Origin: Leptospira abararensis
Lineage (GTDB): Bacteria; Spirochaetota; Leptospiria; Leptospirales; Leptospiraceae
Reading direction: 5' to 3'
DNA length: 64,000 bases
Assembly (NCBI RefSeq): GCF_016918735.1
Contig: NZ_JAFFPR010000047.1
Coordinates: 62,001-126,000, forward strand
The notes below the pieces were generated by a model, which worked only from the letters and a program-made list of their open reading frames with translations, did not search any database and had not been told where the DNA came from. Below are positions 48,500-57,766 of the stretch, piece by piece. The translations under genes were made by a program, and so were the position numbers. Within the stretch, counting starts at the first letter, position 1. Each line of letters begins with the position of its first letter.

Positions 48500-49906
48500 T
48501 TACGAATGGATGGACCATTTTGCGTCAGCATCCATCGCCGCTTCCCGAAGTACTTCGGAAAGAGTGGGGTGGGCATGTGTGGAACGAGCAATGTCTTCCG
48601 CACTGGCACCAAATTCAAAGGCAATCGCGGCTTCTGCGATCATGTCGGAAGCACGCGGACCCACGATATAAATTCCCAGGAGTTTGTCCGTTTTTTTGTC
48701 GGCCAACACTTTTACTTGTCCATCCGTTTCGTTCATGGCTTTGGCACGAGCGTTCGGTTTGAACATGTACTTACCCACTTTGTATTCAATGCCTTTGGCT
48801 TTGAGTTCTTCTTCCCCAAGACCGACCCAAGCCACTTCCGGCCAAGTGTAGACAATCCAAGGAATGGCTTTGTAATTCACATGGCCATACTTACCACAGA
48901 TGAGTTCTGCCACAGCGATCCCTTCGTCTTCGGCTTTGTGGGCAAGCATGGGTCCATCGACCACGTCGCCAATGGCATAGATATTAGGAATATTGGTTTG
49001 GAATTTATTAAGTTCTACTTTGACACGGCCACGGTCTGTCATCTCGATACCAATTTCTTTGGCCCCAAGGCCATCTGTGTTCGGGCGGCGACCAATAGAA
49101 ACTAAAACCTTATCTCCTTCGAGAATGGATTTTTTTCCGTCTTTGCCTTCGATCTCTACTTCTACTTTTTTGCCCTTTACTTTCGCCCCATGGACTTTGG
49201 TTTCAAAGAGGAAGTTAATCCCTTGCTGGGTAAGAAGTCTTTCGGCCAGGCTTGCCATGGCTTGGTCAGCGGTTCCGAAAAGTCGTGGCATAAGTTCCAC
49301 CACAGTGACTTTGGCACCGAGGCGTAACCAAACCGATCCGAGTTCGAGTCCAATCACTCCGGCACCTACAATGATTAGGTGTTCGGGAACCGAATCAAAC
49401 CCAATGGCATGGTCAGAGGTAACAATATTTTTTCCATCCACAGGAAGGGGAGGAATTTCAATCGGTGTGGAGCCAGAAGCGATGATGATGTTCGTTCCAG
49501 AGATGGATTCTTTTTTTCCATCTTCCGCGGTAATCGAAACTTCGGTTTTAGATACAAAACTAGCATGGCCCAAGTAACGAGTGATTTTATTTTTTTTCAT
49601 CAGGTAGTCCACACCCGATGTCACTTCCCCCACCACTTTGTCTTTACGGGCCATCATTTTGGCGATATCGATTTTGACATCTTTCACAGAGATTCCGTGA
49701 TCGGCTAACTTATGTTTTGTTTTGTGATATTCTTCAGAAGAGTCGAGAAGGGCTTTGGAAGGAATACAACCTACGTTCAGACAAGTCCCCCCGAGAGTTT
49801 TTCTTTTTTCAATGATGGCTACTTTTTTACCCAACTGTGCGGCACGCACTGCCGCTACATACCCACCAGGACCCGCACCAATGACAACGATATCGTATTG
49901 TTCCAT
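48500..49906 (-). CDS. lpdA: Dihydrolipoyl dehydrogenase (E3)
   Basis: The 468-residue FAD/NAD enzyme reoxidises dihydrolipoyl groups on E2 subunits. The FAD motif is [19 protein letters not shown], the redox disulphide [16 protein letters not shown], the NAD motif [19 protein letters not shown], and the catalytic His lies in [11 protein letters not shown]. It sits between sucB (six bases upstream) and sucA, so this copy is dedicated to the 2-oxoglutarate complex at least in expression. Confidence 0.98.
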   Translation of the reverse strand: MEQYDIVVIGAGPGGYVAAVRAAQLGKKVAIIEKRKTLGGTCLNVGCIPSKALLDSSEEYHKTKHKLADHGISVKDVKIDIAKMMARKDKVVGEVTSGVDYLMKKNKITRYLGHASFVSKTEVSITAEDGKKESISGTNIIIASGSTPIEIPPLPVDGKNIVTSDHAIGFDSVPEHLIIVGAGVIGLELGSVWLRLGAKVTVVELMPRLFGTADQAMASLAERLLTQQGINFLFETKVHGAKVKGKKVEVEIEGKDGKKSILEGDKVLVSIGRRPNTDGLGAKEIGIEMTDRGRVKVELNKFQTNIPNIYAIGDVVDGPMLAHKAEDEGIAVAELICGKYGHVNYKAIPWIVYTWPEVAWVGLGEEELKAKGIEYKVGKYMFKPNARAKAMNETDGQVKVLADKKTDKLLGIYIVGPRASDMIAEAAIAFEFGASAEDIARSTHAHPTLSEVLREAAMDADAKWSIHS

Positions 49907-49912
49907 AAAACC

Positions 49913-51136
49913 TTATACCTCAAAGAGGAGTCTTGTTGGGTCCTCTACCATTTCTTTGATTTTGACTAGGAACTGAACGGCTTCTTTTCCATCCACAATT
50001 CTGTGGTCATAAGAAAGAGCCAAATACATCATAGGACGAATCACAATTTGGTCATTCACCACTACCGCACGTTTGACGATATTGTGCATTCCAAGAATTC
50101 CGGATTGTGGAGGATTGAGGATGGGTGTCGACATCATCGAACCATAAACTCCCCCGTTAGAGATGGAGAAAGTTCCGCCTTCCATATCTTCGAGAGAAAC
50201 TTTTCCATCCTTTACTTTGCCGGCAAGCCTTGCGATCTCTTGTTCTACGCCCGCAAAACTAAGTAAGTCTGCATTCCGTACAATCGGAACGACAAGACCT
50301 TTCGGGCCACCCACAGCCACTCCGATGTCATAGAAGTTTTTGTAGACGATGTCTGTTCCGCGGATTTCTGCATTGATCGCAGGATAGGCTTTGAGTGCTG
50401 CGACGGCCGCTTTGGTGAAGAGGGACATGAATCCAAGACCCACACCGTGAGTTTCTTTGAACTTGTCTTTGTATTTATTACGAAGCTCCATAATCGGAGA
50501 CATATCCACTTCGTTAAACGTAGTGAGGATGGCCGCTGTATGTTGCGCACTCACGAGTCGGTTAGCGATCGTTTGGCGTAGTTTTGACATAGGCACAACA
50601 GTTTCTCTTGGGCCATTATTCACACCGACAACAACCGCTTTCGGAATCTCAGGACTTGGGCTGGCAGCTTTCGAAGCCGATGCCCCACTTTTTTCCATAA
50701 AGAGGATGACGTCTTCTTTTGTAATCTGGCCGTTACGACCTGTTCCTGTAATCTTTGTTACATCTAACTTATTTTCTTCGATGAGTTTGCGAGCCGCAGG
50801 AGGGAGTTCCTCGTTCACTTTGCCCGCGTTAGGTTGTGCTGCAGGAGTTGCTGCTTGGGGAGCCGGTGCAGAAGGACTAACAGGAGCCGCAGCCACAGCA
50901 CCTTCTTCAATGGCGCCGAGGATATCTCGCACATGAACCACATCTCCCACTTTTTTGGAGATGGATTTAAGAACACCGGATGTGGGAGCAGGAATTTCTA
51001 ATGAGACTTTGTCTGTTTCTAAAATGGCGAGCACTTCGTCTACTTTGACAGCATCGCCTTCTTTTTTGGTCCAAGCACTGATAGTCGCTTCGGTTACGGA
51101 TTCCCCCATCTCGGGGACTTTGATTTCTATTGCCAT
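49913..51136 (-). CDS. sucB: 2-oxoglutarate dehydrogenase E2, succinyltransferase
   Basis: The 407-residue protein has one lipoyl domain with the modified lysine in [13 protein letters not shown], an Ala/Pro linker (about residues 80-105), a peripheral subunit-binding domain ([33 protein letters not shown]) and the catalytic domain with [17 protein letters not shown]. It transfers the succinyl group to CoA. It is the first gene in the operon. The lipoyl lysine is a likely substrate of the lipoate ligase at 4.7 kb. Confidence 0.97.
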   Translation of the reverse strand: MAIEIKVPEMGESVTEATISAWTKKEGDAVKVDEVLAILETDKVSLEIPAPTSGVLKSISKKVGDVVHVRDILGAIEEGAVAAAPVSPSAPAPQAATPAAQPNAGKVNEELPPAARKLIEENKLDVTKITGTGRNGQITKEDVILFMEKSGASASKAASPSPEIPKAVVVGVNNGPRETVVPMSKLRQTIANRLVSAQHTAAILTTFNEVDMSPIMELRNKYKDKFKETHGVGLGFMSLFTKAAVAALKAYPAINAEIRGTDIVYKNFYDIGVAVGGPKGLVVPIVRNADLLSFAGVEQEIARLAGKVKDGKVSLEDMEGGTFSISNGGVYGSMMSTPILNPPQSGILGMHNIVKRAVVVNDQIVIRPMMYLALSYDHRIVDGKEAVQFLVKIKEMVEDPTRLLFEV

Positions 51137-51294
51137 GAAATGTTCCTTAGCAGGTTTTTAGAGAAAAATAGCGTTTTTGAGGAGTGAGATCCCATTTGAA
51201 TCTAAGACTACGGTAACTTAGTTGAAGGTAAAAACGCAAGCGGAAAAAACGAAAAGGCCTTGAGTTTCCCTTGGATTGCCTTGCGCTAGCAGGA

Positions 51295-51828
51295 ATGATC
51301 CGTTCTTTCCAAGGCCATACCCCTTCGCTCCACCCTACGGCCTGGGTGGCACCTTCTGCCGACGTACTGGGAAAAGTCACGATTGGCGAAGAGTCTTCCA
51401 TTTGGTTCCAATGTGTGCTTCGTGGGGACGTAAATACCATCACCATTGGCAAACATGTCAATATCCAAGACATGACTCTCGTACATGTGGCAAGAGATTT
51501 GTTCCCTGTGACCATTGGAGATTATGTATCGATCGGACATCATGCGACCATTCACGGTTGTGTGTTAAAAGACCATAGTTTTGTGGGAATGGGCGCCATG
51601 CTTATGGACGATGTGGAAATTGGCGAATGGTCTTTTGTGGGTGCGGGCTCCCTTGTTCCCCCTGGAAAAAAAATTCCCCCTGGAGTTCTCATTATGGGTA
51701 GCCCCGCCAAAATCATCCGAGACATCACAGACAAAGACCGGGAGATCATCACTCGCACTGCCAACAACTATGCGAAGTATAAAGAAAACTATCGCGCTGA
51801 GGGAATCGGGGGCACATCCCTTTCCTAA
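51295..51828 (+). CDS. Gamma carbonic anhydrase family protein
   Basis: About 177 residues with hexapeptide repeats forming a left-handed beta-helix ([43 protein letters not shown]). The metal-type histidines are in TLVHVARD and GHHATIHGC. The ATG at 51295 matches relatives; a TTG at 51271 is possible. Many members lack measured anhydrase activity and act as structural or acyl-carrier-related proteins, so the function is family-level. It is divergent from sucB. Confidence 0.88.
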   Translation: MIRSFQGHTPSLHPTAWVAPSADVLGKVTIGEESSIWFQCVLRGDVNTITIGKHVNIQDMTLVHVARDLFPVTIGDYVSIGHHATIHGCVLKDHSFVGMGAMLMDDVEIGEWSFVGAGSLVPPGKKIPPGVLIMGSPAKIIRDITDKDREIITRTANNYAKYKENYRAEGIGGTSLS

Positions 51829-51834
51829 CAGAAA

Positions 51835-51916
51835 GGGACCGGGCTATCCGCTCCAATCTTTCCTTGCTTTTTGCAAGGAAAGGATTTCCGCTTCTATCCC
51901 TTGTGCGGGGAAAGGA
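51835..51916. repeat. REP-like palindromic element
   Basis: CTTTCCTTGC (51858-51867) and GCAAGGAAAG (51873-51882) make a perfect ten-base stem around five T residues. It is flanked by two imperfect direct copies of a TWTCCGCTYCWATC motif at about 51845-51858 and 51885-51899. The arrangement resembles REP elements associated with RAYT transposases. No transposase gene is visible nearby. The rest of the 51829-52140 gap holds a short CCGCT-TGC-AGCGG palindrome (52099-52111) and nothing else I can assign. Confidence 0.55.
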
Positions 51917-52140
51917 GTTATCGACTAGTTTTTGTTAGTTAATAGAGCCTCTCACCGTTATCGGTCTTACGAATAAGCTGGAACTGTTCTAAAGATGGAC
52001 TATGCATACATTTTAGACTTTCAGTCTGCCGAATCTTCCATTTGTGGCCTTTGTTTTCTCATTGATCATTTTTTTAGGTGTCGTACCCAGTTGGAAATCC
52101 GCTTGCAGCGGTTCTGGATTACGGCAGAACATTCTAAAGT

Positions 52141-52782
52141 ATGAAATTATTTTTCTCATTCGCCTTGGTGTTTGCCTTGCCATTCAGTTTTTCCTGTAAC
52201 CTACATTATTTCTCCATAGCAAACAGAAACTCTTCTAGTTCCGAAACTAGTGAAACTCTGATGCAAGGAAAGATCCGATTCAATTTGATTCGTTCGGAAG
52301 AAGCCGCAAAACCCAATTTATATAATTCATCCGCAGTAGAGTATGAACTGGCAAAATCAAAATTGTTTGGACTTAGCAGAACTTCCAAATTAGATTTAAC
52401 ATACACAACATCGACAGGAGTAAACAACGCAGGAATTTCTGCGCTTCTCTTTTTGCTTACTATAGGTATATTCCCATCGTTTGAAGAATCTCATTCTAAT
52501 GTAACATTTACCATCTCGGACAGAGAATCTAGGAAAATTATCAGAGATTATACTTACCCCATCAAAGGAAGAAGAATCATTTCTTGGTTAACAATTCCGT
52601 TCTATATAGTGTTGCCTATAGTTTCCAAATCATTCGATGGCGGAATTAACGACACGACGTCTAACTCCTCCATACGACTGTTAGTGGAATCATTTGAGGC
52701 TGATTTTATACACGATTGCAAAGAAAATCCAGAGTTATTTCAAAAGTTTCAATCACTCGGTCGAGACTTAGTGGAGTTATAG
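52141..52782 (+). CDS. Putative lipoprotein
   Basis: The 213-residue protein starts MKLFFSFALVFALPFSFSC, a lipoprotein signal with a relaxed spirochaetal lipobox (Cys at 19). Two internal hydrophobic segments (AGISALLFLLTIGIF, ISWLTIPFYIVLPIV) could be membrane-associated. No family was recognised. It is the first gene of a stretch of short accessory genes between 51.8 and 54.4 kb. Confidence 0.7.
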   Translation: MKLFFSFALVFALPFSFSCNLHYFSIANRNSSSSETSETLMQGKIRFNLIRSEEAAKPNLYNSSAVEYELAKSKLFGLSRTSKLDLTYTTSTGVNNAGISALLFLLTIGIFPSFEESHSNVTFTISDRESRKIIRDYTYPIKGRRIISWLTIPFYIVLPIVSKSFDGGINDTTSNSSIRLLVESFEADFIHDCKENPELFQKFQSLGRDLVEL

Positions 52783-52855
52783 ATTTTGTTTCTGCACAAA
52801 ACTCCCTTGACCAGGGAATAGGTTTTTGATTTCCTAAAGTCTAAGAGGATAAATT

Positions 52856-53077
52856 TTGTATACACTCATTCGTTTTGAAAATGTTGAACTAGCACATATC
52901 CAAGTAGAGAAGGGCGGCGTAAAATCTTTTCCTTGTGGTTTTGATTCCGCCAAACATACAATGGAAAAATCATCTTTAAGGTTGGATCTAAAAAAAATAC
53001 GAGTGGCTGTTGCTAAATCTGCCAATGCCGATTCCGATATCTGCGGGACTTGTGTGGGTGCCTTGTATTCTCAATAA
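52856..53077 (+). CDS. Small hypothetical protein
   Basis: A 73-residue frame starting at TTG 52856 with AGAGGAT six bases upstream. The C-terminus contains CGTCVGALYSQ, possibly a Cys pair. There is no signal peptide or domain. The good ribosome site argues for a gene; the short length and surrounding decayed genes argue for caution. Confidence 0.4.
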   Translation: MYTLIRFENVELAHIQVEKGGVKSFPCGFDSAKHTMEKSSLRLDLKKIRVAVAKSANADSDICGTCVGALYSQ

Positions 53078-53133
53078 CCAATCAAATGATTTTGTTCGTT
53101 GACAAAATAGACCAACTGGTTAATTGTTAGCTG

Positions 53134-53517
53134 GTGAAATTCTTATATTTGTTTTTTTTGATCTTTCTTTTGGTTCAATGCAGTAATCTTGGAAAATCTG
53201 GGATAAGCGAAGAAGTTATCCTTGGTAGAGACATTTATGACGAACTAAATGTTTATATCGGCTTATTTGCCCAGGATGTTGCCAATGATCGAATCAATAA
53301 TTCTCGTCGACTGAATGATTTGGCGCTACTCTCTCGTTGGTACGATGCTCTGGGAGTGAGTTATCAAAAAAGAGATTTGTCTTACAATAAAAAAAAGGCC
53401 AAGTCTTGTATTGCTCTTACCTCCAGTTACCTAATGGCCACAAGAGATGCCACTGGAACCATAGTTCTGAGTGCCACGTGCAAATTAGAACCTGTTGCTA
53501 ACTATCCTCTTCCTTAA
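53134..53517 (+). CDS. Small putative lipoprotein
   Basis: A 127-residue protein from GTG 53134. MKFLYLFFLIFLLVQC is a lipoprotein signal with Cys at 16, and the mature part has helical repeats and two further cysteines (KSCIAL, SATCKL). The ribosome site is weak. It resembles short Leptospira lipoproteins that have paralogues, but I cannot name the family. Confidence 0.6.
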   Translation: MKFLYLFFLIFLLVQCSNLGKSGISEEVILGRDIYDELNVYIGLFAQDVANDRINNSRRLNDLALLSRWYDALGVSYQKRDLSYNKKKAKSCIALTSSYLMATRDATGTIVLSATCKLEPVANYPLP

Positions 53518-53558
53518 CGAAACGAAGACCTAAGACCTTTAGTCAACGGAACCTTACA

Positions 53559-53868
53559 ATGAAGATTATTTCTATAGATAAAGACAATATTGATGAAGAG
53601 CATATTTGTTGTGCCATTGGAAACGATGTTAAAAATAAAACAAGGGAAGAATCCAAAAGACTTAGGAAGTCCTTTGGGAACTCTCGGGATTTATTGTGAT
53701 GGGACCTTTTTAACACACGAATTGATGACTGAAAAAAAATCGAAATACTCATTGGTTGCTTGGATTCTTGAAATCTTTCTAAAAACACCTAACAACTGCT
53801 CCTTTTTTTATTTGTTTCGTAGTATCCCTTATCCCCAATTGACAAATATCAAGAGCCTCTTTAGGTAA
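53559..53868 (+). pseudogene. Degraded YoaP-type GNAT acetyltransferase
   Basis: The frame from ATG 53559 reads MKIISIDKDNIDEEHICCAI, the typical N-terminus of YoaP-like acetyltransferases, but stops after 46 codons. The +1 frame then continues with DGTFLTHELMTEKK, the typical C-terminal end of the same family. The central acetyltransferase domain is missing and the two ends are out of frame, so this is an internally deleted and frameshifted remnant. An intact member would be roughly 250 residues. The family match is by memory of motifs, not by search. Confidence 0.55.
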
Positions 53869-54011
53869 AAAAAGAACAACCGAGTTGCTACAAACTTCTG
53901 TCTTTCTAGCTTACGATATGTTAGTCGAGTAAGAATGCCTAAGACCATTAACAAACAGTGTATGGTATTTCTTTCGATGATACAACTACCGTCTAGTTTG
54001 AGGTTAAAAAG

Positions 54012-54347
54012 TTGAAAAATGTAAAAGTGAATTCAGTAGAAAACATCCTCACCGAATCGGACGTGATTATTTCCCGCACCGACGCAAAAGGGTTGATTAC
54101 CTATGTATCTCCCGACTTCGCAAGAATTTCAGAATACAGTCCAGAGGAGATGATCGGTAAACCGCATAACATAGTAAGACACCCCGATATGCCGAAGGTT
54201 GTGTTTGCAGAACTCTGGGATTATATTAAAGCCGGACTCCCTTGGACTGGAGCTGTGAAAAATAGAGCCAAATCTGGAAATTACTATTGGGTGGATGCTA
54301 CCATCACACCCATACTCAATGAAGAAAAGCACGTTATTGTTAAATGA
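54012..54347 (+). pseudogene. PAS domain remnant of an Aer-like receptor
   Basis: The 111-residue frame from TTG 54012 (GAGG upstream) is almost entirely one Aer-type PAS domain: ITYVSPDFARISEYSPEEMIGKPHNIVRHPDMPK, then LPWTGAVKNRAKSGNYYWVDATITPI. In intact receptors this is followed by a GYxSVRxKP segment, membrane helices and an MCP signalling domain, all absent here. It ends shortly before the convergent gene's terminator. It may be a truncated gene or a standalone PAS protein. Confidence 0.55.
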
Positions 54348-54352
54348 TTTGT

Positions 54353-54386
54353 AAAAAAAGTGGATCTGTTTTTAAATCCGATCCAC
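54353..54386 (-). terminator. Intrinsic terminator overlapping the phosphatase stop
   Basis: GTGGATC (54360-54366) and GATCCAC (54380-54386) form a seven-base stem. On the minus strand it is followed by seven T residues (54359 to 54353). The stop codon of the GAF/SpoIIE gene lies in the loop. Confidence 0.75.
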
Positions 54387-56135
54387 TAACAAAACAGTCA
54401 CATCATCGGCAAACTCGTTCGATCCTACATACTCTTTGGCAGCCCGAATGAGGTCATCAGCGGAATCCTGGGTCTTCAGAGTTTTGGATTTTTGAATGGC
54501 TTTCTGAAATAATTCTTCATCATAACGTTTGTTATGGTCTTTCGACATATGTTCCGTGATCCCGTCTGTATACATCACCAAACGATTTCCAGAAGAGAAA
54601 GGGAATGTTTTTTCTTCATAAAACAAATCAGGAATCAGTCCTAAAATTTTGCCTTTGACATCTAACTGGACAATCGGTGAGTCCTTTTTATCCAATAAAA
54701 ATGGGGCGTTGTGGCCTGCATTGGCACAAAGGATGGTATTGTTTTTCAAATCAATGATTCCATAGAATGCAGTGAGAAAATTTCCTGCCAATTTTCCATA
54801 CAACATGTGGTTCAGAGTTGTTAAAAACAAAGAAGGGCTAAGTTTGATGTCTTGTTCAAAATTTTTTAGAACCATATGTGCCATAGCCGCAAGAACCGCA
54901 GCCGAAAGACCGTGACCTGAGATATCTGCAATCAAAACGGAAAACTTAGAGTCATCTAGTTGGGTGACATCATAAAAATCGCCCCCCACTTGTTCCAAAG
55001 GAATGTGTGCCACACCATAGGAAAGTTCGTTCGTACTCGGGAGAATGGAAGGCATGATTTTTTTCATGATATTTTTGGCACGGTTCAGTTCTTTTCCCGT
55101 ATCTACAATTTGATGAAAAAGTTGTGCATTTTTGATCGTGCTACTGAGTCTTGCTGCAATATTGGTGAGTAGATCCAAATCGGAATGTTGGAAAGCATAT
55201 CCAGAAAGTTTGTTATTGATACTAATCACACCAAGTAGTTCGTTCTGAAAGATGAGTGGTGCGGAAATGAGAGATTTGGATTCAAATTTATAAGGAGAAA
55301 GTTTATTATACCGAGGATCCAAATCTAAGTTGTGAATGAGTAGGCTTTCTCTTTTTTCTGCCACCCAACCAGAAACTCCTGTCCCATAGGGAACTTTGAT
55401 TTGTTCATAAGCTTCTTCTGGAATTCCTTTTGCGGAAAGGATACTGAGTTCTTTGTTTTCGGTATTAGCGAGATAAATGGTTCCAGAACTTGCTCCCAAG
55501 TATTCCAAAACACGATTGAGTATCCACTTTCCCAGTTCGTGTAAACTTTTTTCGGAAACAGACAATCTTTCAAATTCATTTAGCAAAGATAATTCGAGGA
55601 TACGTTTATCTAAGCTATCTTTGGTATTTGCATTTTGAATAGCAGTGGCGGCCACTTCTGAAAGCGAAATTAAATATTCTAAGTCAGAGGAATCAAACAA
55701 ACGATTGTTGGTTTTATTGATGACCTCAAGAGTCCCGATGATTCTACCTTCTACAAAAAGAGGAACACAGATAAGCGATTTTGTTTTGAATCCAGTGCGT
55801 TTGTCCATACTGGCATTGAACCTTGGGTCCTTATACGCATCTTCCAAAGCGATGGGTTTTTTCTCGCGGGCTACCATTCCCACAATCCCTTCCCCTAACT
55901 CTAAGCGAGCATACTCTTGGATGATTTCTCCCTTTTCTCCGAGAGCTACTTCACAATAGAGAAATTCTTCGTCCTCCAAAAGGAAAAGGGAACTTGCCTC
56001 GGCCTCTAGTAGATCTTTAGAATATAACATAATGAGGGGGAGGAGTTGGTGCAAATCTAGGTTTGCATTCAGAATGGAAGAGATATGAAGTAGGCTACGG
56101 AACTTACTGAGGCTTCTTTGAGGATCTAAAGTCAT
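54372..56135 (-). CDS. GAF-GAF SpoIIE/PP2C family phosphatase
   Basis: The 587-residue cytoplasmic protein has two GAF domains (about residues 25-175 and 195-345; EASSLFLLEDEEFLYCEVALG, GASSGTIYLANTENKELSIL) and a C-terminal RsbU-type phosphatase with VGGDFYDVTQLDDSKFSVLIADISGHGLSAAVLAAM, MYTDGITEHM and NEFADDVTVLLVDR. It would dephosphorylate an anti-sigma antagonist in response to a small ligand bound by GAF. It has no membrane segment, unlike the 34-kb phosphatase. Its own terminator overlaps its end. Confidence 0.92.
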   Translation of the reverse strand: MTLDPQRSLSKFRSLLHISSILNANLDLHQLLPLIMLYSKDLLEAEASSLFLLEDEEFLYCEVALGEKGEIIQEYARLELGEGIVGMVAREKKPIALEDAYKDPRFNASMDKRTGFKTKSLICVPLFVEGRIIGTLEVINKTNNRLFDSSDLEYLISLSEVAATAIQNANTKDSLDKRILELSLLNEFERLSVSEKSLHELGKWILNRVLEYLGASSGTIYLANTENKELSILSAKGIPEEAYEQIKVPYGTGVSGWVAEKRESLLIHNLDLDPRYNKLSPYKFESKSLISAPLIFQNELLGVISINNKLSGYAFQHSDLDLLTNIAARLSSTIKNAQLFHQIVDTGKELNRAKNIMKKIMPSILPSTNELSYGVAHIPLEQVGGDFYDVTQLDDSKFSVLIADISGHGLSAAVLAAMAHMVLKNFEQDIKLSPSLFLTTLNHMLYGKLAGNFLTAFYGIIDLKNNTILCANAGHNAPFLLDKKDSPIVQLDVKGKILGLIPDLFYEEKTFPFSSGNRLVMYTDGITEHMSKDHNKRYDEELFQKAIQKSKTLKTQDSADDLIRAAKEYVGSNEFADDVTVLLVDRI

Positions 56136-56282
56136 GGGGTACCAAACCCATATTTATCCCAGTTTCGAATCCGTCGATTTAGAAATTCAATTTAGTTTTT
56201 CCATAAAATAAAGAAAGTAGGGGAAAAAATACTTCTCTATTCACAATTTTTGTGCATTTTGTAACGTTTGCGCTCGAATCTA

Positions 56283-56324
56283 TTGATTTGTATCAATGAG
56301 AATTGGGCTCAGGTATTTTAGAAT
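56283..56324 (+). promoter_or_regulatory. FNR/CRP-type class II promoter of nirK
   Basis: TTGATTTGTATCAA (56283-56296) is a perfect match to the FNR half-sites TTGAT-N4-ATCAA. A -10 like TAGAAT lies at 56319-56324. A start at about 56331 puts the box centre at -41.5, the classic class II activator distance. The ATG at 56344 follows with AAGGA seven bases upstream. This implies anaerobic or nitric-oxide responsive control. Confidence 0.78.
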
Positions 56325-56343
56325 GAAACAAAAGGATACGGAA

Positions 56344-57744
56344 ATGTATATGAAACTACTGAAACCAAAGACCTTAAAAATTTATCTTCTCCTTATGGTC
56401 TTATCAAGCCTATTCACTGTTTGTTCAGGACAAAAAACAGAAGAGGCCAAACTCACTTATGCCCCTGAAGTCCCCCCTCATATCGACAGAACAAACGAAG
56501 CGAAAGTGATTGTAAATATGGAAACAGTGGAAGTAGTCGGTCGGCTTGCAGATGGAGTCGAGTATACCTTTTGGACCTTTGGAGGTTCCGTGCCTGGCCC
56601 CATGATTCGCGTGCGGGAAGGAGACGATGTAGAATTTCATCTAAAAAATCACCCTTCGAGTAAAATGCCACATAACATTGATTTACATGCAGTCACTGGC
56701 CAAGGAGGGGGAGCCGCTGCATCCCTTACCATTCCCGGCCATGCTTCTAAATTTTCTTTTAAGGCCTTAAACCCAGGGTTGTATATTTATCACTGTGCTA
56801 CATCTCCCGTGGGAATGCATATCGCCAACGGTATGTATGGTTTGATTTTTGTACAGCCTAAGGATGATCTTCCTAAGGTAGATAAAGAATACTACGTAGT
56901 TCAAAGTGAATTTTATACCAAAGGGAAAAATGGGGAACCAGGCCTCCAACCATTTAGCATGGAAAAGGCGATCACTGAAATTCCTGATTATGTAGTGTTT
57001 AATGGATCTGTGGGTTCTCTTGTAGAAGATAGAGCCATCACAGCGAAAGTGGGTGAAACTGTTCGACTTTTTGTTGGGAATGGTGGGCCCAATTTAGTTT
57101 CTTCCTTTCATGTCATTGGAGAAATTTTTGACAATGTGTATACCGAAGGTGGAGTTCTTCCCAACCAAAAGAACGTACAAACTACACTCATTCCAGCAGG
57201 TGGTTCTGCCATTGTTGATTTTAAAGTAGATGTTCCCGGCACCCTTATCTTAGTCGACCATTCCATCTTTAGGACATTTAACAAAGGTTCGCTCGGGATG
57301 TTAAAGGTAGAAGGGGAACCGAACGCCACCATCTATTCCGGAAAACAAGATGATACAGTTTACCTTCCTGAAGGACCAGCCATCCAAAGAATGGTAACCG
57401 AAGTGAAACCGAAAGCTTCAGCAAAAACTCCCAAAGAAATTTTGGCCAATGGAGAAAGGGTTTATCAATCGGTTTGCTCTGCTTGTCATATGAAAGAAGG
57501 ACAAGGTGTCGTGGGTGTTTTTCCTCCACTTGCCAAGTCGGACTATCTCAATGCGGACAAAGGCCGTGCCATTCAAATTTTGAAAAAGGGTTTGAGTGGA
57601 CCTATCACTGTGAATGGACAAAAATACAATAACGTGATGCCTCATTTAGAACTCTCCAACGAGGAGATTGCCAGTGTCCTTAGTTATGTTTACAATCAAT
57701 GGGGGAATAAAGGAATTATGGTTTCAGAAGCAGAGGTGAAATAA
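56344..57744 (+). CDS. nirK: Copper nitrite reductase with C-terminal cytochrome c
   Basis: About 466 residues. A relaxed lipobox (LFTVC, Cys27) suggests an outer-membrane or periplasmic lipoprotein like AniA. The cupredoxin domains hold the type 1 and 2 copper ligands in [28 protein letters not shown] and [18 protein letters not shown], with the short AniA-like loop. A C-terminal cytochrome c domain follows with [11 protein letters not shown] and a distal Met in NVMPHLELS. It reduces nitrite to nitric oxide. The start is ATG 56344 by ribosome site; ATG 56296 lies inside the FNR box and is excluded. Confidence 0.95.
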   Translation: MYMKLLKPKTLKIYLLLMVLSSLFTVCSGQKTEEAKLTYAPEVPPHIDRTNEAKVIVNMETVEVVGRLADGVEYTFWTFGGSVPGPMIRVREGDDVEFHLKNHPSSKMPHNIDLHAVTGQGGGAAASLTIPGHASKFSFKALNPGLYIYHCATSPVGMHIANGMYGLIFVQPKDDLPKVDKEYYVVQSEFYTKGKNGEPGLQPFSMEKAITEIPDYVVFNGSVGSLVEDRAITAKVGETVRLFVGNGGPNLVSSFHVIGEIFDNVYTEGGVLPNQKNVQTTLIPAGGSAIVDFKVDVPGTLILVDHSIFRTFNKGSLGMLKVEGEPNATIYSGKQDDTVYLPEGPAIQRMVTEVKPKASAKTPKEILANGERVYQSVCSACHMKEGQGVVGVFPPLAKSDYLNADKGRAIQILKKGLSGPITVNGQKYNNVMPHLELSNEEIASVLSYVYNQWGNKGIMVSEAEVK

Positions 57745-57766
57745 CTTCGAAGTCTGTGCGCTAAAT

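Noticed and set aside
51955..51966. ACCG-TTAT-CGGT dyad and repeated GAAC/GTTC words as SOS boxes
   Set aside because: They do not match the known LexA box spacing and have no adjacent gene start.
56296..56343. Upstream in-frame ATG (56296) as the nirK start
   Set aside because: It lies inside the FNR box, lacks a ribosome site, and would place translation upstream of the inferred transcription start; ATG 56344 has AAGGA at good spacing.
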